From Pantoea eucrina (lineage in GTDB: Bacteria > Pseudomonadota > Gammaproteobacteria > Enterobacterales > Enterobacteriaceae), in NCBI RefSeq assembly GCF_002095385.1, contig NZ_MIPP01000012.1:20078-84077 (forward strand): 64,000 nucleotides of DNA, given 5' to 3'. This document shows, piece by piece, positions 17,401 to 27,882 of the stretch (position 1 is the stretch's first letter; every line of letters begins with the position of its first letter). The translations under genes were made by a program, and so were the position numbers. The notes below the pieces were generated by a model, which searched no databases, was not told the DNA's origin, and saw only the letters and a list, made by a program, of their open reading frames with translations.

Positions 17401-19107
17401 TCAGAAGGTCTCCCAGTTATCGCTGCCTGATACCGCCAGTGCCGGACGCATCGTGCGCTGAGCCGCTGGCGCCGCGTGGACCGGCGCCGCAACTTTCGTT
17501 GTGGCGTAAGCGCTGTCGCTGAGGCGGAATGCCGCCACCGCCTGCGTCAGTTTACCCGCCTGATCTTCCAGCGAGGCCGCTGCAGAAGAGGCTTCTTCAA
17601 CCAGCGAGGCGTTTTGCTGCGTCACGTTATCCATTTCCGTCACCGCCAGGCTGACCTGCTGGATACCGCGGCTCTGCTCATCTGAGGCTGCGGCGATCTC
17701 TGCCATAATATCGGTAACGCGCCGTACGGCTTCAACGATGTCACTCATGGTGGTTCCCGCTTCGCCCACCTGATGCGATCCGTCACCAATCAGCGCGACC
17801 GACTCGGCAATCAGCGTTTCGATCTCTTTCGCCGCCTGAGCGCTGCGCTGCGCCAGGCTGCGTACTTCGCTGGCGACAACGGCGAAACCGCGGCCCTGTT
17901 CACCTGCCCGGGCAGCTTCTACCGCAGCGTTAAGCGCCAGAATATTTGTCTGAAAAGCGATGCTGTTAATCACGTTGGTGATTTCAGCAATTTTTTTCGA
18001 ACTGCCGGAGATGTTATTCATGGTTTTCACTACGCCGCTGACCAGATCGCCACCGTTGCGCGCTTTGTCAGAGGCGTCAGCCGCCAGCTGACTGGCGTGA
18101 TGGGCATTTTCCGCATTCTGCTTCACCGTTGCGGTGAGCTGTTCCATACTGGCCGCGGTCTGTTCCAGTGCTGATGCCTGCTGCTCGGTGCGGGAAGAGA
18201 GGTCGGTGTTCCCGGCGGAGATTTCGCTGGTTCCCTGATAAATAGCCTCCGCCCCTTCGCGCACGCTGCCCACGGTGCGTACCAGCGCGGCCTGCATCAG
18301 CTGCAGATTATGCAACAGCATGCCGATTTCGTTACGCCCGCACGGCACATCGGCGGCGGTCAAATCACCCCGGGCAATTCGCTCAATGCGGACGACCGAC
18401 TGGCGCAGAGGATTAATAATGATCCGCCGCAGAAAAATAAAGGTCAGCCCGACCAGCACTAATGCAGCCGCAAACGCCGCTGCCATGGCGATAAAGCCAA
18501 GGCGCGCCTGGTGCGCTGCCCCGGCGTTAATCGCCTCGGCCCGCTCGGTACGGATTTTAATGGCCTTCAGCAGCAGCGCGTTATAGGCGTCATCCAGTTT
18601 ACGGGTGACATCGGTCTCCTGTGCCACAATGCCTTCGAAGCTACCCTGACGCGCTGACTCAATCATCGGCTTCACGCCTTTATCGATATATTGATTGAAG
18701 CTGGCGGTCAGCGGCGCATCCAGGGCCAGATCGGCGGGCGTTTTAACATCGCGCGCCATATAAAGCGTAAATCCTTCACGCGCCTGTTTAATGCGCGTTT
18801 CTGTCCGCGCCAGATCGGCGCGATAGCTATCCATCTCGCCAATACGCGTCGCCGCGCCCGCCTGCAGTATATTAAGGCGGGCAGTGCGCAGATGGTTAGA
18901 GCTGTTGGAAATGCCCATGCGCACCTGAATCTCTTCGGTGGCATCGTTCAGCGAATTATTACTCTGAATGAGAAAATAGCTGGCGAGACCAATACACAGG
19001 GCAAAAAGCAGCAGAATGCCGCCGAATATCACGCTGAATAGCGGCATCAGGCGCAGGTTTTGCCAGAGGCTGAGCTTATTATCTACATCGATCGATGCTG
19101 TTTTCAT
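17401..19107 (-). CDS. Methyl-accepting chemotaxis protein (Tar/Tsr type)
   Basis: This 568-residue chemoreceptor has a first TM segment around 20-43, a ~160-residue periplasmic four-helix sensor domain, a second TM around 203-225, a HAMP domain, and a cytoplasmic coiled coil. The hairpin tip EVRSLAQRSAQAAKEI is highly conserved. The C-terminus is NWETF, a pentapeptide tether for CheR/CheB (NWETF in E. coli Tar and Tsr), so it is a high-abundance-type receptor. The ligand is not predictable from sequence. A sigma-28 promoter lies upstream. It is inserted between dsrB and rcsA relative to E. coli. Confidence 0.95.
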   Translation of the reverse strand: MKTASIDVDNKLSLWQNLRLMPLFSVIFGGILLLFALCIGLASYFLIQSNNSLNDATEEIQVRMGISNSSNHLRTARLNILQAGAATRIGEMDSYRADLARTETRIKQAREGFTLYMARDVKTPADLALDAPLTASFNQYIDKGVKPMIESARQGSFEGIVAQETDVTRKLDDAYNALLLKAIKIRTERAEAINAGAAHQARLGFIAMAAAFAAALVLVGLTFIFLRRIIINPLRQSVVRIERIARGDLTAADVPCGRNEIGMLLHNLQLMQAALVRTVGSVREGAEAIYQGTSEISAGNTDLSSRTEQQASALEQTAASMEQLTATVKQNAENAHHASQLAADASDKARNGGDLVSGVVKTMNNISGSSKKIAEITNVINSIAFQTNILALNAAVEAARAGEQGRGFAVVASEVRSLAQRSAQAAKEIETLIAESVALIGDGSHQVGEAGTTMSDIVEAVRRVTDIMAEIAAASDEQSRGIQQVSLAVTEMDNVTQQNASLVEEASSAAASLEDQAGKLTQAVAAFRLSDSAYATTKVAAPVHAAPAAQRTMRPALAVSGSDNWETF

Positions 19108-19144
19108 TTCCTTGCTCTCATAGTGGTAAGGGTTCTGAAAGCAA

Positions 19145-19171
19145 ACATCGGCAGGGCAGGGGAAAGGCTTA
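19145..19171 (-). promoter_or_regulatory. Sigma-28 (FliA) promoter of the chemoreceptor gene
   Basis: On the minus strand TAAGCCTT, 11 nt, GCCGATGT, against the consensus TAAAGTTT-N11-GCCGATAA. The site ends about 37 bp before the start codon. Confidence 0.75.
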
Positions 19172-19202
19172 GGTGAGAATATGGGATCGCGATCGCAAAA
19201 GC

Positions 19203-19241
19203 GTTAAAAAACAACAGGGCTGGTCATCAGACCAGCCCTGT
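19203..19241 (-). terminator. Intrinsic terminator after rcsA
   Basis: A 12-bp perfect stem ACAGGGCTGGTC / GACCAGCCCTGT (19214-19225 and 19230-19241) is followed on the minus strand by TTGTTTTTT. It lies 28 bp past the rcsA stop. Confidence 0.88.
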
Positions 19242-19268
19242 GGCAGCATAAATTATGTAGCAGACAGC

Positions 19269-19904
19269 TTATCGCACGTTAACATAAATGCCGGAGGTTA
19301 CATTATCTGTCAGACGTACTACATGATAGATAACCTGTTTATTATGCGTTTTGATTTTACGCTTAATATTGCCTTTATGTGACGAAACGGTTTTAGCCTT
19401 AATCTGCATTTTGTCTGAAATCTGAATGGTGTCATGGCCTGACATCCACATTTTCAGCATATTTGATTCGGTCTGGCTCAGCGTCAGTGGATGAATGTCC
19501 ATCCCGGCGGAAATACGCGGTGACGCATTGAGTTTCTTTTGCAGGTAAGTACCCAGCAGTGAATCCAGAGTCGATGTCTTGATCGATTTTGATGTAATAA
19601 TCAGGTTCTTACGAACGTAGAGATATTCCTCAAAATGGATATTTGAGATCGCCATAAAGATAAAGAAAAGAGTATCCGGGTGCTGTGTGATAATAGCACG
19701 AATGCGATCGCTGGAATCGGCTTCGTGAATAAAGCAATCTTCGTTAATAAATACTACGCCAGGTTTTAATTGCTCGCATTTTTGTTGTAGCTGTTCGATA
19801 TCCGTGGCTGCAGTAATGTTTTTCTTTTTAACTCCTTTTGCCGACATATAGTCCGACAGTCCCAGGCGTGTGTAGTTACATGAATCCATAATAATCGTTG
19901 GCAT
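19269..19904 (-). CDS. rcsA: Transcriptional regulator RcsA
   Basis: This 211-residue LuxR/FixJ-type regulator has an N-terminal domain without a phospho-acceptor site ([17 protein letters not shown]) and a C-terminal HTH ([30 protein letters not shown]). The last ~35 residues are nearly identical to E. coli RcsA. With RcsB it activates capsule (colanic acid/stewartan) genes and represses flhDC. ATG 19904 gives the family length; the frame extends to 19922. Transcribed leftward, downstream of fliR, as in E. coli. Confidence 0.96.
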   Translation of the reverse strand: MPTIIMDSCNYTRLGLSDYMSAKGVKKKNITAATDIEQLQQKCEQLKPGVVFINEDCFIHEADSSDRIRAIITQHPDTLFFIFMAISNIHFEEYLYVRKNLIITSKSIKTSTLDSLLGTYLQKKLNASPRISAGMDIHPLTLSQTESNMLKMWMSGHDTIQISDKMQIKAKTVSSHKGNIKRKIKTHNKQVIYHVVRLTDNVTSGIYVNVR

Positions 19905-20532
19905 TATAGCGACCCTCACCAATTTGTTATCCGTTTAAATCAACGATGAATACGCGTTTGCGGTACGAGAGAAATTTTCAAAGACACTTTTTTATTCTGC
20001 TTTGCAGTCTGGCAAATTATATCCCTGCGCCATCATGACTCTTCCCTGACCCGTTCTGCGAAGTTTTTTGTGTTCCATCCACGTCATTCTTTCCCCGGCG
20101 ATAGCGGGAATCACCAGGAATTTGCTTTAAGTATACCTTCCGCCCTGTTTTTGAGAGCTGTGTCACTATCGCGCATGTTACAGGCAATTCTGATAGGACA
20201 AATCTTAAAAACATTTGTTTCGCGAAAGTGTGACGCTTCAGCGAGTGTTGACAATGCCGGAAAAAGGGAAATTAGACAAGAAAAATCGCTTTTAAATTTT
20301 TTTTGTTTAAAAACATACCCTTGAGCATTTTTCCAACCGATTCGTCAGGGAAACCACCTTAAGAATCGTCTGACTAAAATACTCCACGGACCGTTTAATA
20401 AGAATGTTTTTCACGATAAATATCGATTTATCAGATTTTCCTCAGTTGATTTCTGAAAAAAATGGTTTGAAAAGTATACGGAATGATTTTGACTGCTTAA
20501 CTATCACTTCAGAATGGTAACAGTATCGTTAA
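19905..20532. promoter_or_regulatory. AT-rich rcsA upstream region
   Basis: A 628-bp AT-rich gap between the end of fliR and the start of rcsA contains no gene I can support. In E. coli the equivalent region is an H-NS-silenced promoter relieved by DsrA, and the low GC here fits that. A weak RcsAB-box-like sequence TAAGAATCGTCTGA occurs at about 20361, far from the start codon. Confidence 0.5.
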
Positions 20533-21321
20533 CTAACGTGCAGGGGAAAGTTCTGAGACAAATCGGGCGAGTAAATCAAAGACTTCGCTGAACAGATGTT
20601 CGCAGAATGGGGCAAGAAGCGGCATCAGCATACCCATAGAGAGGATGCCGACCGTTAAGGTCACAGGAAAGCCGATAGCGAAAACCGACAGTTGAGGTGA
20701 AACACGGTTTAACAAACCCAGTGCCAGGTTTAGCGTGAGGAGCAAAATGATTAAGGGCAGCGCTAACATCATGCCATTAAGGAAAATTAGCCCGGCACCT
20801 TTGACCAGTCCCATAAAGGCATCAGCACTTAGCGGCTCTGCACTGACGGGCAAGGTCTGAAAACTGTCTGCCAGCAGCGAGATCAGCCACAGATGTCCGT
20901 TAAAGGTCAGAAACAGCAGCATCGCCAGCATATCGAGAAAACGCGCCAGCAGCGGCATGTTAACCCGCGTGTTCGGGTCCAGCAGCGTAGCGAAAGATAA
21001 TCCCATCTGTAAACCAATGATTTCACCCGCCAGCTTTACGGCTGAAAACGCCAGTTGCATGGTCAGACCGATACCGGCACCAATCAGCAGCTGCTGGATC
21101 AGCATCCAGAAACCGGCAGGTGAGAACAGGGTAACGTCGACCGGTGGCAGCAGCGGCAGCAAAATCCAGGTGATCACAAACGCAAGCGCCACCTTTACCC
21201 GTTTGGGTATATTGCGCTCGTTCAGCACCGGCGCGCTGGCAAACAGCGCCAGCAGGCGCGCCATCGGCCAGAAAAACTGCGCCACCCAGTGGATAAGCTG
21301 ACTGCTGTCGAGGGTAACCAT
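20533..21321 (-). CDS. fliR: Flagellar export apparatus protein FliR
   Basis: This 262-residue polytopic protein has the FliR core [29 protein letters not shown] and [13 protein letters not shown], as in E. coli FliR (261 aa). It forms the export gate with FliP and FliQ in the basal-body membrane. Its start overlaps the fliQ stop. It is the last gene of the leftward fliL-R block. Confidence 0.97.
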   Translation of the reverse strand: MVTLDSSQLIHWVAQFFWPMARLLALFASAPVLNERNIPKRVKVALAFVITWILLPLLPPVDVTLFSPAGFWMLIQQLLIGAGIGLTMQLAFSAVKLAGEIIGLQMGLSFATLLDPNTRVNMPLLARFLDMLAMLLFLTFNGHLWLISLLADSFQTLPVSAEPLSADAFMGLVKGAGLIFLNGMMLALPLIILLLTLNLALGLLNRVSPQLSVFAIGFPVTLTVGILSMGMLMPLLAPFCEHLFSEVFDLLARFVSELSPAR

Positions 21322-21590
21322 CAGCCAATGATATAAGGCAGGTTGCTGAACAGGGTGCGAATGTAATCCAGCATCAGATTCAGCATCCAGGGTCCTGCGA
21401 TTACGCCGGTAGCCGCCACCGCCAGAATCTTGGGAATAAAAGAGAGCGTCTGTTCGTTAATCTGCGTTGCCGCCTGCAGAATACTGATGATAAGCCCGCT
21501 TACCATCGCGACCAGCAGTAGCGGAGCCGCCATCATCAGCGCGACGCGCATCGCCTCCTGGCCCATTACCATTACCGATTCCGGGGTCAT
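21321..21590 (-). CDS. fliQ: Flagellar export apparatus protein FliQ
   Basis: This 89-residue protein with two hydrophobic helices ([19 protein letters not shown] and [17 protein letters not shown]) is the same length as E. coli FliQ. It is an export-gate component packed around FliP. It overlaps fliR by one base. Confidence 0.97.
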   Translation of the reverse strand: MTPESVMVMGQEAMRVALMMAAPLLLVAMVSGLIISILQAATQINEQTLSFIPKILAVAATGVIAGPWMLNLMLDYIRTLFSNLPYIIG

Positions 21591-21624
21591 ACTGTGCTCC
21601 TGTCAGGGAAAGATTAATGAAGGG

Positions 21625-22362
21625 TCAGGAATAAAAGCTTTGGGCCAGCGACCCCACCAGCAGCTGCCAGCCGTCGACCAGCACAAACAGCATCAGCTTA
21701 AACGGCAGCGCAATCGTCGCCGGCGGTACCATCATCATACCTAATGCCATCAGTACACTGGCGACCACCAGGTCGATAATCAGAAAAGGGATAAAGACCG
21801 TAAAGCCAATCTGGAATGCGGTTTTCAGCTCGCTGGTCACGTACGCCGGCAGCAGAATACGCATCGGTACTGCTTCCGGGCCGTCGATAGGCGCGGTATT
21901 GGCCAGGCGGGCAAACAGGGCCAGATCGGCTTCGCGCGTCTGGCGCAGCATAAACTCACGCAGCGGCTGAGCACCTTTATCCAGCGCCACTTCCATACTG
22001 ATTTTGTCCTGACTGAAGGGCAGGTAGGCATCCGCGTAGATTTTATCGAACGTGGGCGCCATGATGAAAAAGGTCAGGAACAGCGCCAGGCCGAGCATCA
22101 CCTGGTTAGGCGGGGCCGAAGGCGTACCCAGCGCGTTACGCAGCAGGCCAAATACAATAATGATGCGTGTAAAGCTGGTCATCATCAGCAGTACGGCCGG
22201 GATAAAGGTCAGCGAGGTGATAAACACCAGCGTCTGTACCGGCAGCGACCAGCTCTGCCCGCCATTAGCCAGCGGCTGGCTGACCAGACCAGGCAACTGC
22301 GCGTGCGCAGCCGGTGCCAGCAGCATCAGCAGCGGCAGCAGAGAGAGTAATCGACGCATCAT
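21625..22362 (-). CDS. fliP: Flagellar export apparatus protein FliP
   Basis: This 245-residue protein has a cleavable signal peptide ([21 protein letters not shown]) and four later TM segments. The FliP signatures are [25 protein letters not shown] and [21 protein letters not shown]. It is the core of the export gate. It starts by overlap with the fliO stop; 34 bp separate it from fliQ. Confidence 0.97.
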   Translation of the reverse strand: MMRRLLSLLPLLMLLAPAAHAQLPGLVSQPLANGGQSWSLPVQTLVFITSLTFIPAVLLMMTSFTRIIIVFGLLRNALGTPSAPPNQVMLGLALFLTFFIMAPTFDKIYADAYLPFSQDKISMEVALDKGAQPLREFMLRQTREADLALFARLANTAPIDGPEAVPMRILLPAYVTSELKTAFQIGFTVFIPFLIIDLVVASVLMALGMMMVPPATIALPFKLMLFVLVDGWQLLVGSLAQSFYS

Positions 22363-22754
22363 TAAGGTTTTCCGGGACGTTTAACCAGGTTGTGGAGGAT
22401 CTGACGAAAATCCTGCGGTACAGGCTGAGCCTGCGGGTGTTCTTCAGGCGGCAGCGGCGGCAGCGAGTGCAGATGGGTGATCTGCTGCGCTGTTACCCCC
22501 AGCACCAGGCGCGCATCGGCGGTTTCAACGATCACCACCCGCTCCTGACGCCCGACCTGTACGCTGGCGCTGACTTTCAGCGCCTGTGCATTAACCGTTT
22601 TTGGCGCAAAGCCCATGCGCTTCGCCAGCCAGCCGCAGGCCAGGATCAGCAGAACAATCACCGCCAGCATAGTGCCGACCTGACTCACTACGGAGCCGGT
22701 AGAGACCACCGGCTGCGCGTGCGCTGGCTGCAGGGTTTGTGCGCTGTTTTGCAT
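22362..22754 (-). CDS. fliO: Flagellar biosynthesis protein FliO
   Basis: This 130-residue bitopic protein has one TM segment ([19 protein letters not shown], ~26-44) and a cytoplasmic domain ([28 protein letters not shown]) typical of FliO. FliO assists FliP assembly. It overlaps fliP and starts 2 nt after the fliN stop. Confidence 0.93.
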   Translation of the reverse strand: MQNSAQTLQPAHAQPVVSTGSVVSQVGTMLAVIVLLILACGWLAKRMGFAPKTVNAQALKVSASVQVGRQERVVIVETADARLVLGVTAQQITHLHSLPPLPPEEHPQAQPVPQDFRQILHNLVKRPGKP

Positions 22755-22756
22755 GA

Positions 22757-23167
22757 TCAGCGGCTCAGACGACGCATGCGTTCAGAAGGCGTAATGATAT
22801 CGGTGATACGCACGCCATATTTATCATTCACGACCACGACTTCACCCTGCGCAATCAGATAGCCGTTGATCAGAATATCCAGCGGTTCACCGGCGAGACC
22901 ATCCAGCGACACCACAGAACCCTGCGTCAGACGCAGCAGCTCTTTGATTGTCATTTTGGTACGGCCCAGTTCAACGGTGAGTTTGACCGGGATATCCATG
23001 ATCAGATCGATATCCTGCATGGCACCGCTGGCGCCAGCACTCTCAAACGCTTTAAACACGTTTTCACTGGCGGCCGGTGCGCTGCCGCTGCTGGTCTGCT
23101 CGTTCATTGCTTCAGCCCACAGATCGTCCGCGGAGATATCGTCGGACGGGTTTTTGCTGTCACTCAT
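22757..23167 (-). CDS. fliN: Flagellar motor switch protein FliN
   Basis: This 136-residue protein has an acidic N-terminal tail (MSDSKNPSDDISADDLWAEA) and a C-terminal SpoA domain (DIDLIMDIPVKLTVELGRT, DILINGYLIAQGEVVVV) nearly identical to E. coli FliN. It forms the C-ring base and export ATPase docking site. ATG 23167 was chosen by alignment; it overlaps fliM by 8 nt. Confidence 0.97.
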   Translation of the reverse strand: MSDSKNPSDDISADDLWAEAMNEQTSSGSAPAASENVFKAFESAGASGAMQDIDLIMDIPVKLTVELGRTKMTIKELLRLTQGSVVSLDGLAGEPLDILINGYLIAQGEVVVVNDKYGVRITDIITPSERMRRLSR

Positions 23168-24167
23168 TGGGCTGTTCCTCATTCAGCGAATTCAAAATCG
23201 GGTTAATCAGATGTTCAACGCGCAGCGCATACTGGCCATTCAGCATGCCGTACTGGCTGGTCAGCACCGGAACGCCATCCACATGGGCAATGATGCGATC
23301 CGGCTTTTCAATTGGCAGTACATCGCCGGGTTTAAGCTGCAAAATGCGCGACAGGCGCATTGAGGTTTCGGCAAAATGTGCAATCAGCTCCAGCTCAGAG
23401 TGCTGCACCTGCTTCACCAGATTGTCGCGCCAGTGCGTATCCTCCTGGCGGGAGTTCTCCAGCGGTGGATTGACCAGCAGCTCGCGCAGCGGCTCAATCA
23501 TGGAAAACGGAATACAGATGTTAAACTCACCGACCAGGTTGCCAATCTCCACCTGAAAAGGGGTGTTAACGACAATATCGTTAGGTGAGGTGGTGATGTT
23601 GGTAAACTTCACCTGCATCTCTGAACGGACATACTCCACTTCCAGCGGGTAGATCGCTTTCCACGCGTCGCTGTAGCCATCCAGCGCCAGCTTCAGCATG
23701 CGGCGGATCACGCGCTGTTCAGTATGGGTAAACTCGCGCCCCTCAACTTTGGTCGGAAAGCGCCCGTCGCCACCAAACAGGTTATCCACGGCGATAAACA
23801 CCAGGCTTGGCGAGAACACGACCAGCGCCGTGCCGCGCAGCGGCTGCAGATGGATCAGGTTCAGGTTGGTTGGCACCGGCAGATTGCGGGCAAACTCGTG
23901 GTAGGGCTGAATTTTTATCGCCCCTACGCTGATATCCGGGCTGCGGCGCAGCAGGTTAAACAGCGCCATACGAAAATGGCGCGCAAAACGTTCATTGATG
24001 ATCTCCAGCGCCTGCAGCCGCTCACGTACCACACGACGCTGGGTATTGGGGTCGTAAGGGCGAATGTCGCCATCGCTCCCGGTGGAAATTTTCTCTACTT
24101 CCGCGCTGTCACTGTCGCCGTTAAGCAGCGCGTCAATTTCAGCCTGGGAGAGAATGCTATCGCCCAT
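23160..24167 (-). CDS. fliM: Flagellar motor switch protein FliM
   Basis: This 335-residue protein has the CheY-P-binding N-terminus (LSQAEIDALLNG), a CheC-like middle domain and a C-terminal SpoA domain. Length and sequence match the family (E. coli 334). It is part of the rotor switch with FliG and FliN. Confidence 0.97.
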   Translation of the reverse strand: MGDSILSQAEIDALLNGDSDSAEVEKISTGSDGDIRPYDPNTQRRVVRERLQALEIINERFARHFRMALFNLLRRSPDISVGAIKIQPYHEFARNLPVPTNLNLIHLQPLRGTALVVFSPSLVFIAVDNLFGGDGRFPTKVEGREFTHTEQRVIRRMLKLALDGYSDAWKAIYPLEVEYVRSEMQVKFTNITTSPNDIVVNTPFQVEIGNLVGEFNICIPFSMIEPLRELLVNPPLENSRQEDTHWRDNLVKQVQHSELELIAHFAETSMRLSRILQLKPGDVLPIEKPDRIIAHVDGVPVLTSQYGMLNGQYALRVEHLINPILNSLNEEQPNE

Positions 24168-24171
24168 TAAA

Positions 24172-24657
24172 TCACCTCAAAATGAAGGCGGTAAACAGCA
24201 CATCACTGACCACCTGTGCAGGTTGTCCGGTTACCAGCGGCGGCGCCATCACCTGTTTAATCTGTCCGACCAGGGCCTGTTTGCCCTGTTCGGTTGCCAG
24301 CTGCGCCGCGTTCTGACGCGACAGCAGCAGCAGCAGACGGCTGCGCACTTCCGGCAGGTAATCGTTCAACCGGCGACGGGTATCCTCATCCGGCAGACGC
24401 AGGGTAAAGCCTACGTACAGCACGCGATCGGGATCGTTGTCAGGATTGACCAGGTTAACCGTAAACGTATCCATTGCAAAAAAGACGGGGGCGGGCGGTG
24501 GCTCAACTTTCGCGGCTTCCGGTTTGTCACCCTCGTGTTTATTCATCATTCGCCAGACTGCATAGCCTGCTACGCTGCAAGCGGCCAGCGTTACAATCAG
24601 TAACACCGGAATCAGTAATGAACGTTTGCGGCCTTTTGCTTTCGCGTTATCAGACAT
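24172..24657 (-). CDS. fliL: Flagellar basal body-associated protein FliL
   Basis: This 161-residue protein has a short basic cytoplasmic tail, one TM helix ([23 protein letters not shown]) and a periplasmic domain ([21 protein letters not shown]) of the FliL family. It stabilises stator units. Four bp separate it from fliM. It is separated from fliK by 129 bp that contain two inverted repeats, where in E. coli an internal promoter lies. Confidence 0.95.
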   Translation of the reverse strand: MSDNAKAKGRKRSLLIPVLLIVTLAACSVAGYAVWRMMNKHEGDKPEAAKVEPPPAPVFFAMDTFTVNLVNPDNDPDRVLYVGFTLRLPDEDTRRRLNDYLPEVRSRLLLLLSRQNAAQLATEQGKQALVGQIKQVMAPPLVTGQPAQVVSDVLFTAFILR

Positions 24658-24683
24658 GTTTGCAGTACTTCCTGTGAATTATG

Positions 24684-24755
24684 GGCAAGCCTCTCGGCTT
24701 GCCTGAACAGATTATCCCGCGTCTTAAGTCAAACAATGGGAAGAAAAGACGCGGG
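24684..24755. repeat. Two inverted repeats in the fliK-fliL gap
   Basis: GGCAAGCC-TCTC-GGCTTGCC (24684-24703), and CCCGCGTCTT (24716-24725) with AAGACGCGGG (24746-24755). The second is followed by TTTT on the plus strand, opposite to fli transcription. They could attenuate or protect the fli mRNA between the fliFGHIJK and fliLMNOPQR parts. Confidence 0.55.
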
Positions 24756-24786
24756 TTTTACGCTTACCTTCAGCGTTTAGCTGCTG

Positions 24787-26061
24787 TCAGGCAAAAATAT
24801 CGACGCCACCGCTGCCGGCGGCGCGCGCCTGCAGGGCCGCCGGAACGGCCAGAGGCGTTATCTCACTGTCACTCTCCAGCGCCTGAGTAAAGCGGCCATA
24901 CTGACCATCGCGCTGATTCTCCTGCTGTCCGGCGTGCTGCTGCTGGCTCTGGGCAAATGCGTCGCTGCTCACCTGGCTCTGGCCCAGGTTGATGCCGCTC
25001 TCCGCCAGGGCACTGCGCAGCTGCGGCAGGGCAGCTTCCAGCGCCGCCCTGACATGGCTGTGGCCTGAGACCAGCGTCAGCTGCGCCTGGTCCTTATCCA
25101 TGGTGAGGCTGATCTGCAGCGCGCCTAAATCTTCCGGATGCAGCCGCAGTTCAGCGTTCTGCTGCCCGTTGCGGCTGAACATTACAATCTGCTGCCCCAG
25201 CGCCTGCTGCCACTCCTGACTGCCAAGCTGCGCATTCAGCATCGGCGTTGACGGGGTGCCCTGCAGGCTGGCGCTGGCGGTATTAACCGGCGCGCTGCTG
25301 CTGAACATAGCGCTGAGATGGGCTGCTGGCTGTTCCTGCCCGGCTGACAGCGCCTGCCGCTCATCGCTTTTACTGAGTCCCCCCAGCATCTGCCGGAAAC
25401 TCTCATCCAGCGTCAGTGCAGCGCTGCTGGCGGGCGCCGTGCTGCCGTGGCTGCCGGCGGCCAGGCCATCAGCGCGCGTGGTAAGCGCTGACGTATCCTG
25501 ACTGCGGATGTGTGGTGTCGCCGTCTCCGCCTGCTCAGTTGCCGGTTCGGTGCCCGTCAGCAGCGCACCGCTCAGCGCCGCGTTCAGCGGCGTGCCTGCG
25601 GCTGCATCAGTTGCTGCCTGTGGCGGCGTGCCCGAAGCCAGCAGCGGCCGGTTTTCCACCATCGCCGGCAGCATGGCAAACAGCGCCTGCACATTCTGTA
25701 AGTCGCTGGCGCTTAACGGCGTTACGGCATGCTCATCACTATCATCGGCGGATTTAAGCCCGGCTTTAGATCCCGCCGGCTGGAAAAGTGCATTTAAGGC
25801 GTCTGGTTTGTCCAGTGCCTGCAGCAGGTTACTCAGTGACGCTTTATCGTCATTACCGGCAACGTCGCCTGCGTCACGGGTTTCACCCGGCTGCAGTTTT
25901 CCCTGCTGTTTAGCCAGCGCCAGCAGCTGATTTCCCAGCTCGGTGATAAAGTGGGACGGCAGGCCGTCACCCGTTGCCTGGCTCTCTGGCGCTGCATCAG
26001 TTGCGGCAGCTGTTTTAGCGACTTTTGCAGTATGCGTAAGCAGGGCTTGCAGCGTAGTCAT
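24787..26061 (-). CDS. fliK: Flagellar hook-length control protein FliK
   Basis: This 424-residue protein has an Ala/Ser/Pro/Thr-rich low-complexity first ~280 residues that acts as the ruler. The compact C-terminal domain ([47 protein letters not shown]) interacts with FlhB to switch export specificity. The N-terminal half is poorly conserved, as usual. It overlaps fliJ by 4 nt. Confidence 0.95.
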   Translation of the reverse strand: MTTLQALLTHTAKVAKTAAATDAAPESQATGDGLPSHFITELGNQLLALAKQQGKLQPGETRDAGDVAGNDDKASLSNLLQALDKPDALNALFQPAGSKAGLKSADDSDEHAVTPLSASDLQNVQALFAMLPAMVENRPLLASGTPPQAATDAAAGTPLNAALSGALLTGTEPATEQAETATPHIRSQDTSALTTRADGLAAGSHGSTAPASSAALTLDESFRQMLGGLSKSDERQALSAGQEQPAAHLSAMFSSSAPVNTASASLQGTPSTPMLNAQLGSQEWQQALGQQIVMFSRNGQQNAELRLHPEDLGALQISLTMDKDQAQLTLVSGHSHVRAALEAALPQLRSALAESGINLGQSQVSSDAFAQSQQQHAGQQENQRDGQYGRFTQALESDSEITPLAVPAALQARAAGSGGVDIFA

Positions 26062-26501
26062 TCGCTTTTCCTCAGTGCGGCCCGTTGGGCAAATTCATCC
26101 ATTCGTTTCTGATCGAGACGGTTTTCCTGACGCAATGCACTCTCCTCAGCGCGGGTAATCAGCATCTGATAGGCATTGAGTTTCTTGTGCTTTTCCCGCC
26201 AGCTGCCCAGCGCCTGTTCAGTACGCTGATCCCACTGGCTCAGCTGCTGGCGATGCTGGTCAATCGCTTTTTCCAGCGTCTGGATAAACTGGTGATAGTT
26301 ACTCCAGCGCATGCTGGTAATACCGCCGGACATATCCTGATTGAGCTTGTTGCGATACTCATCCAGATAGTCCAGCAGCATGCTGAGCTGCTCATTGGCC
26401 TGCTGCTGGCCGCGCCGCATGTTGCCCAGATGGAGCACAGCGTCATCCAGATCCTGTTCTGCCAGGTCGCGCAGGGTGTCAATTGCACTGGCGGTTTTCA
26501 T
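26058..26501 (-). CDS. fliJ: Flagellar export chaperone FliJ
   Basis: This 147-residue protein is almost entirely alpha-helical coiled coil ([21 protein letters not shown]...). It has the same length as E. coli FliJ and sits in the pore of the FliI ATPase hexamer. The order fliI-fliJ-fliK is standard. Confidence 0.95.
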   Translation of the reverse strand: MKTASAIDTLRDLAEQDLDDAVLHLGNMRRGQQQANEQLSMLLDYLDEYRNKLNQDMSGGITSMRWSNYHQFIQTLEKAIDQHRQQLSQWDQRTEQALGSWREKHKKLNAYQMLITRAEESALRQENRLDQKRMDEFAQRAALRKSE

Positions 26502-26526
26502 TGGCTAGCCTCGTCTGATAACCACG

Positions 26527-27882
26527 TTAACCAAACAGCGTCTGCAGGTGCAGGCAGGCGTCATCGTATTCACTGCGTTCAAAAATTCCCTGATGCAGAA
26601 ACGCTTCCATCTGCGGATAGAGCGTAATGGCCCGATCCAGCATCGGATCGCTGCCGGCGGCATAGGCGCCGACGCTCACCAGGTCGCGGTTACGCTGATA
26701 GCTCGACAGCAGCTGCTTAAACTGCCGCACCCGGGCGTAATGCGTTTCATCAATCAGCGACGTCATTACGCGACTGATTGACGCTTCGATATCGATTGCC
26801 GGGTAGTGGCCCGCTTCCGCCAGCCGGCGCGACAGAACGATGTGGCCGTCCAGAATGGCGCGCGCGGAGTCAGCGATCGGATCCTGCTGGTCGTCACCCT
26901 CGGTCAGTACGGTGTAAAACGCCGTGATTGAACCGCCGCCGTCGATGCCGTTACCCGCCCGTTCCACCAGCGCCGGCAGCTTGGCGAATACGGAAGGGGG
27001 ATAACCTTTGGTTGCCGGTGGCTCACCAATGGCCAGCGCAATTTCACGCTGCGCCATCGCATAGCGCGTCAGCGAGTCCATGATCAGCAGCACGTGCTGG
27101 CCGCGATCGCGGAAATCCTCCGCAATGCGCGTGGCGTAGGCGGCACCCTGCATGCGCAGCAGCGGAGAGACATCGGCCGGCGCGGCGATCACCACCGAGC
27201 GGGCGCGGCCTTCGGCCCCCAGAATATTTTCGATAAACTCTTTAACTTCGCGACCGCGCTCGCCAATCAGGCCGACCACGATCACATCAGCTTTGGTATA
27301 GCGCGCCATCATGCCGAGCAGCACCGATTTGCCCACGCCGGAACCGGCAAACAGGCCCATACGCTGACCGCGTCCCACCGTCAGCAGGGCGTTAATGGCA
27401 CGCACCCCGGTGTCGAGCACGTCATGAATAGGCGTGCGCTGCAGCGGGTTAAAGTGCGGGGTGATCAGCGGTGCGCGATAGCCGGTTTCCGGTGCGGGCA
27501 GTCCATCCAGCGGCTTGCCGCTGCCGTCCAGCACGCGACCCAGCAGCTCCGGTCCCAGCAGCAGCTGTTTGCCGCTGTGATCGCCGTTCATTCGCGCATA
27601 GACGCGAGCGCCGGGTAAAATGCCGTCAACTTCTTCCAGCGGCATCAGAAACAGCTTTTGTCCGTTAAAACCCACCACTTCACTCTCTACTTCAGTGATA
27701 TGGCCATTATCATGGCGTTCGATAATGCAGGTTGCGCCCAGCGGCAGCTGCAGCCCGGTCGCTTCCAGCACCAGGCCGGTGGCCCGCGTCAGGCGCCCAT
27801 AGCGCCGTACGGACTGCACCTGGCTGATACGCTGTTCAAAAGAGTCGAGTGCGCCAAGCCAGCGCGACAGGCGAGACGTCAT
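26527..27882 (-). CDS. fliI: Flagellum-specific ATP synthase FliI
   Basis: This 451-residue ATPase related to F1 beta has Walker [14 protein letters not shown] (~residue 165) and Walker [13 protein letters not shown]. It energises unfolding and entry of export substrates. I chose ATG 27882 ([17 protein letters not shown]), which overlaps the fliH stop as TGATG and matches the family; the frame extends to 27912. Confidence 0.97.
   Translation of the reverse strand: MTSRLSRWLGALDSFEQRISQVQSVRRYGRLTRATGLVLEATGLQLPLGATCIIERHDNGHITEVESEVVGFNGQKLFLMPLEEVDGILPGARVYARMNGDHSGKQLLLGPELLGRVLDGSGKPLDGLPAPETGYRAPLITPHFNPLQRTPIHDVLDTGVRAINALLTVGRGQRMGLFAGSGVGKSVLLGMMARYTKADVIVVGLIGERGREVKEFIENILGAEGRARSVVIAAPADVSPLLRMQGAAYATRIAEDFRDRGQHVLLIMDSLTRYAMAQREIALAIGEPPATKGYPPSVFAKLPALVERAGNGIDGGGSITAFYTVLTEGDDQQDPIADSARAILDGHIVLSRRLAEAGHYPAIDIEASISRVMTSLIDETHYARVRQFKQLLSSYQRNRDLVSVGAYAAGSDPMLDRAITLYPQMEAFLHQGIFERSEYDDACLHLQTLFG

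Noticed and set aside
20360..20374. RcsAB box upstream of rcsA
   Set aside because: TAAGAATCGTCTGA matches only one half well and is about 450 bp from the rcsA start.
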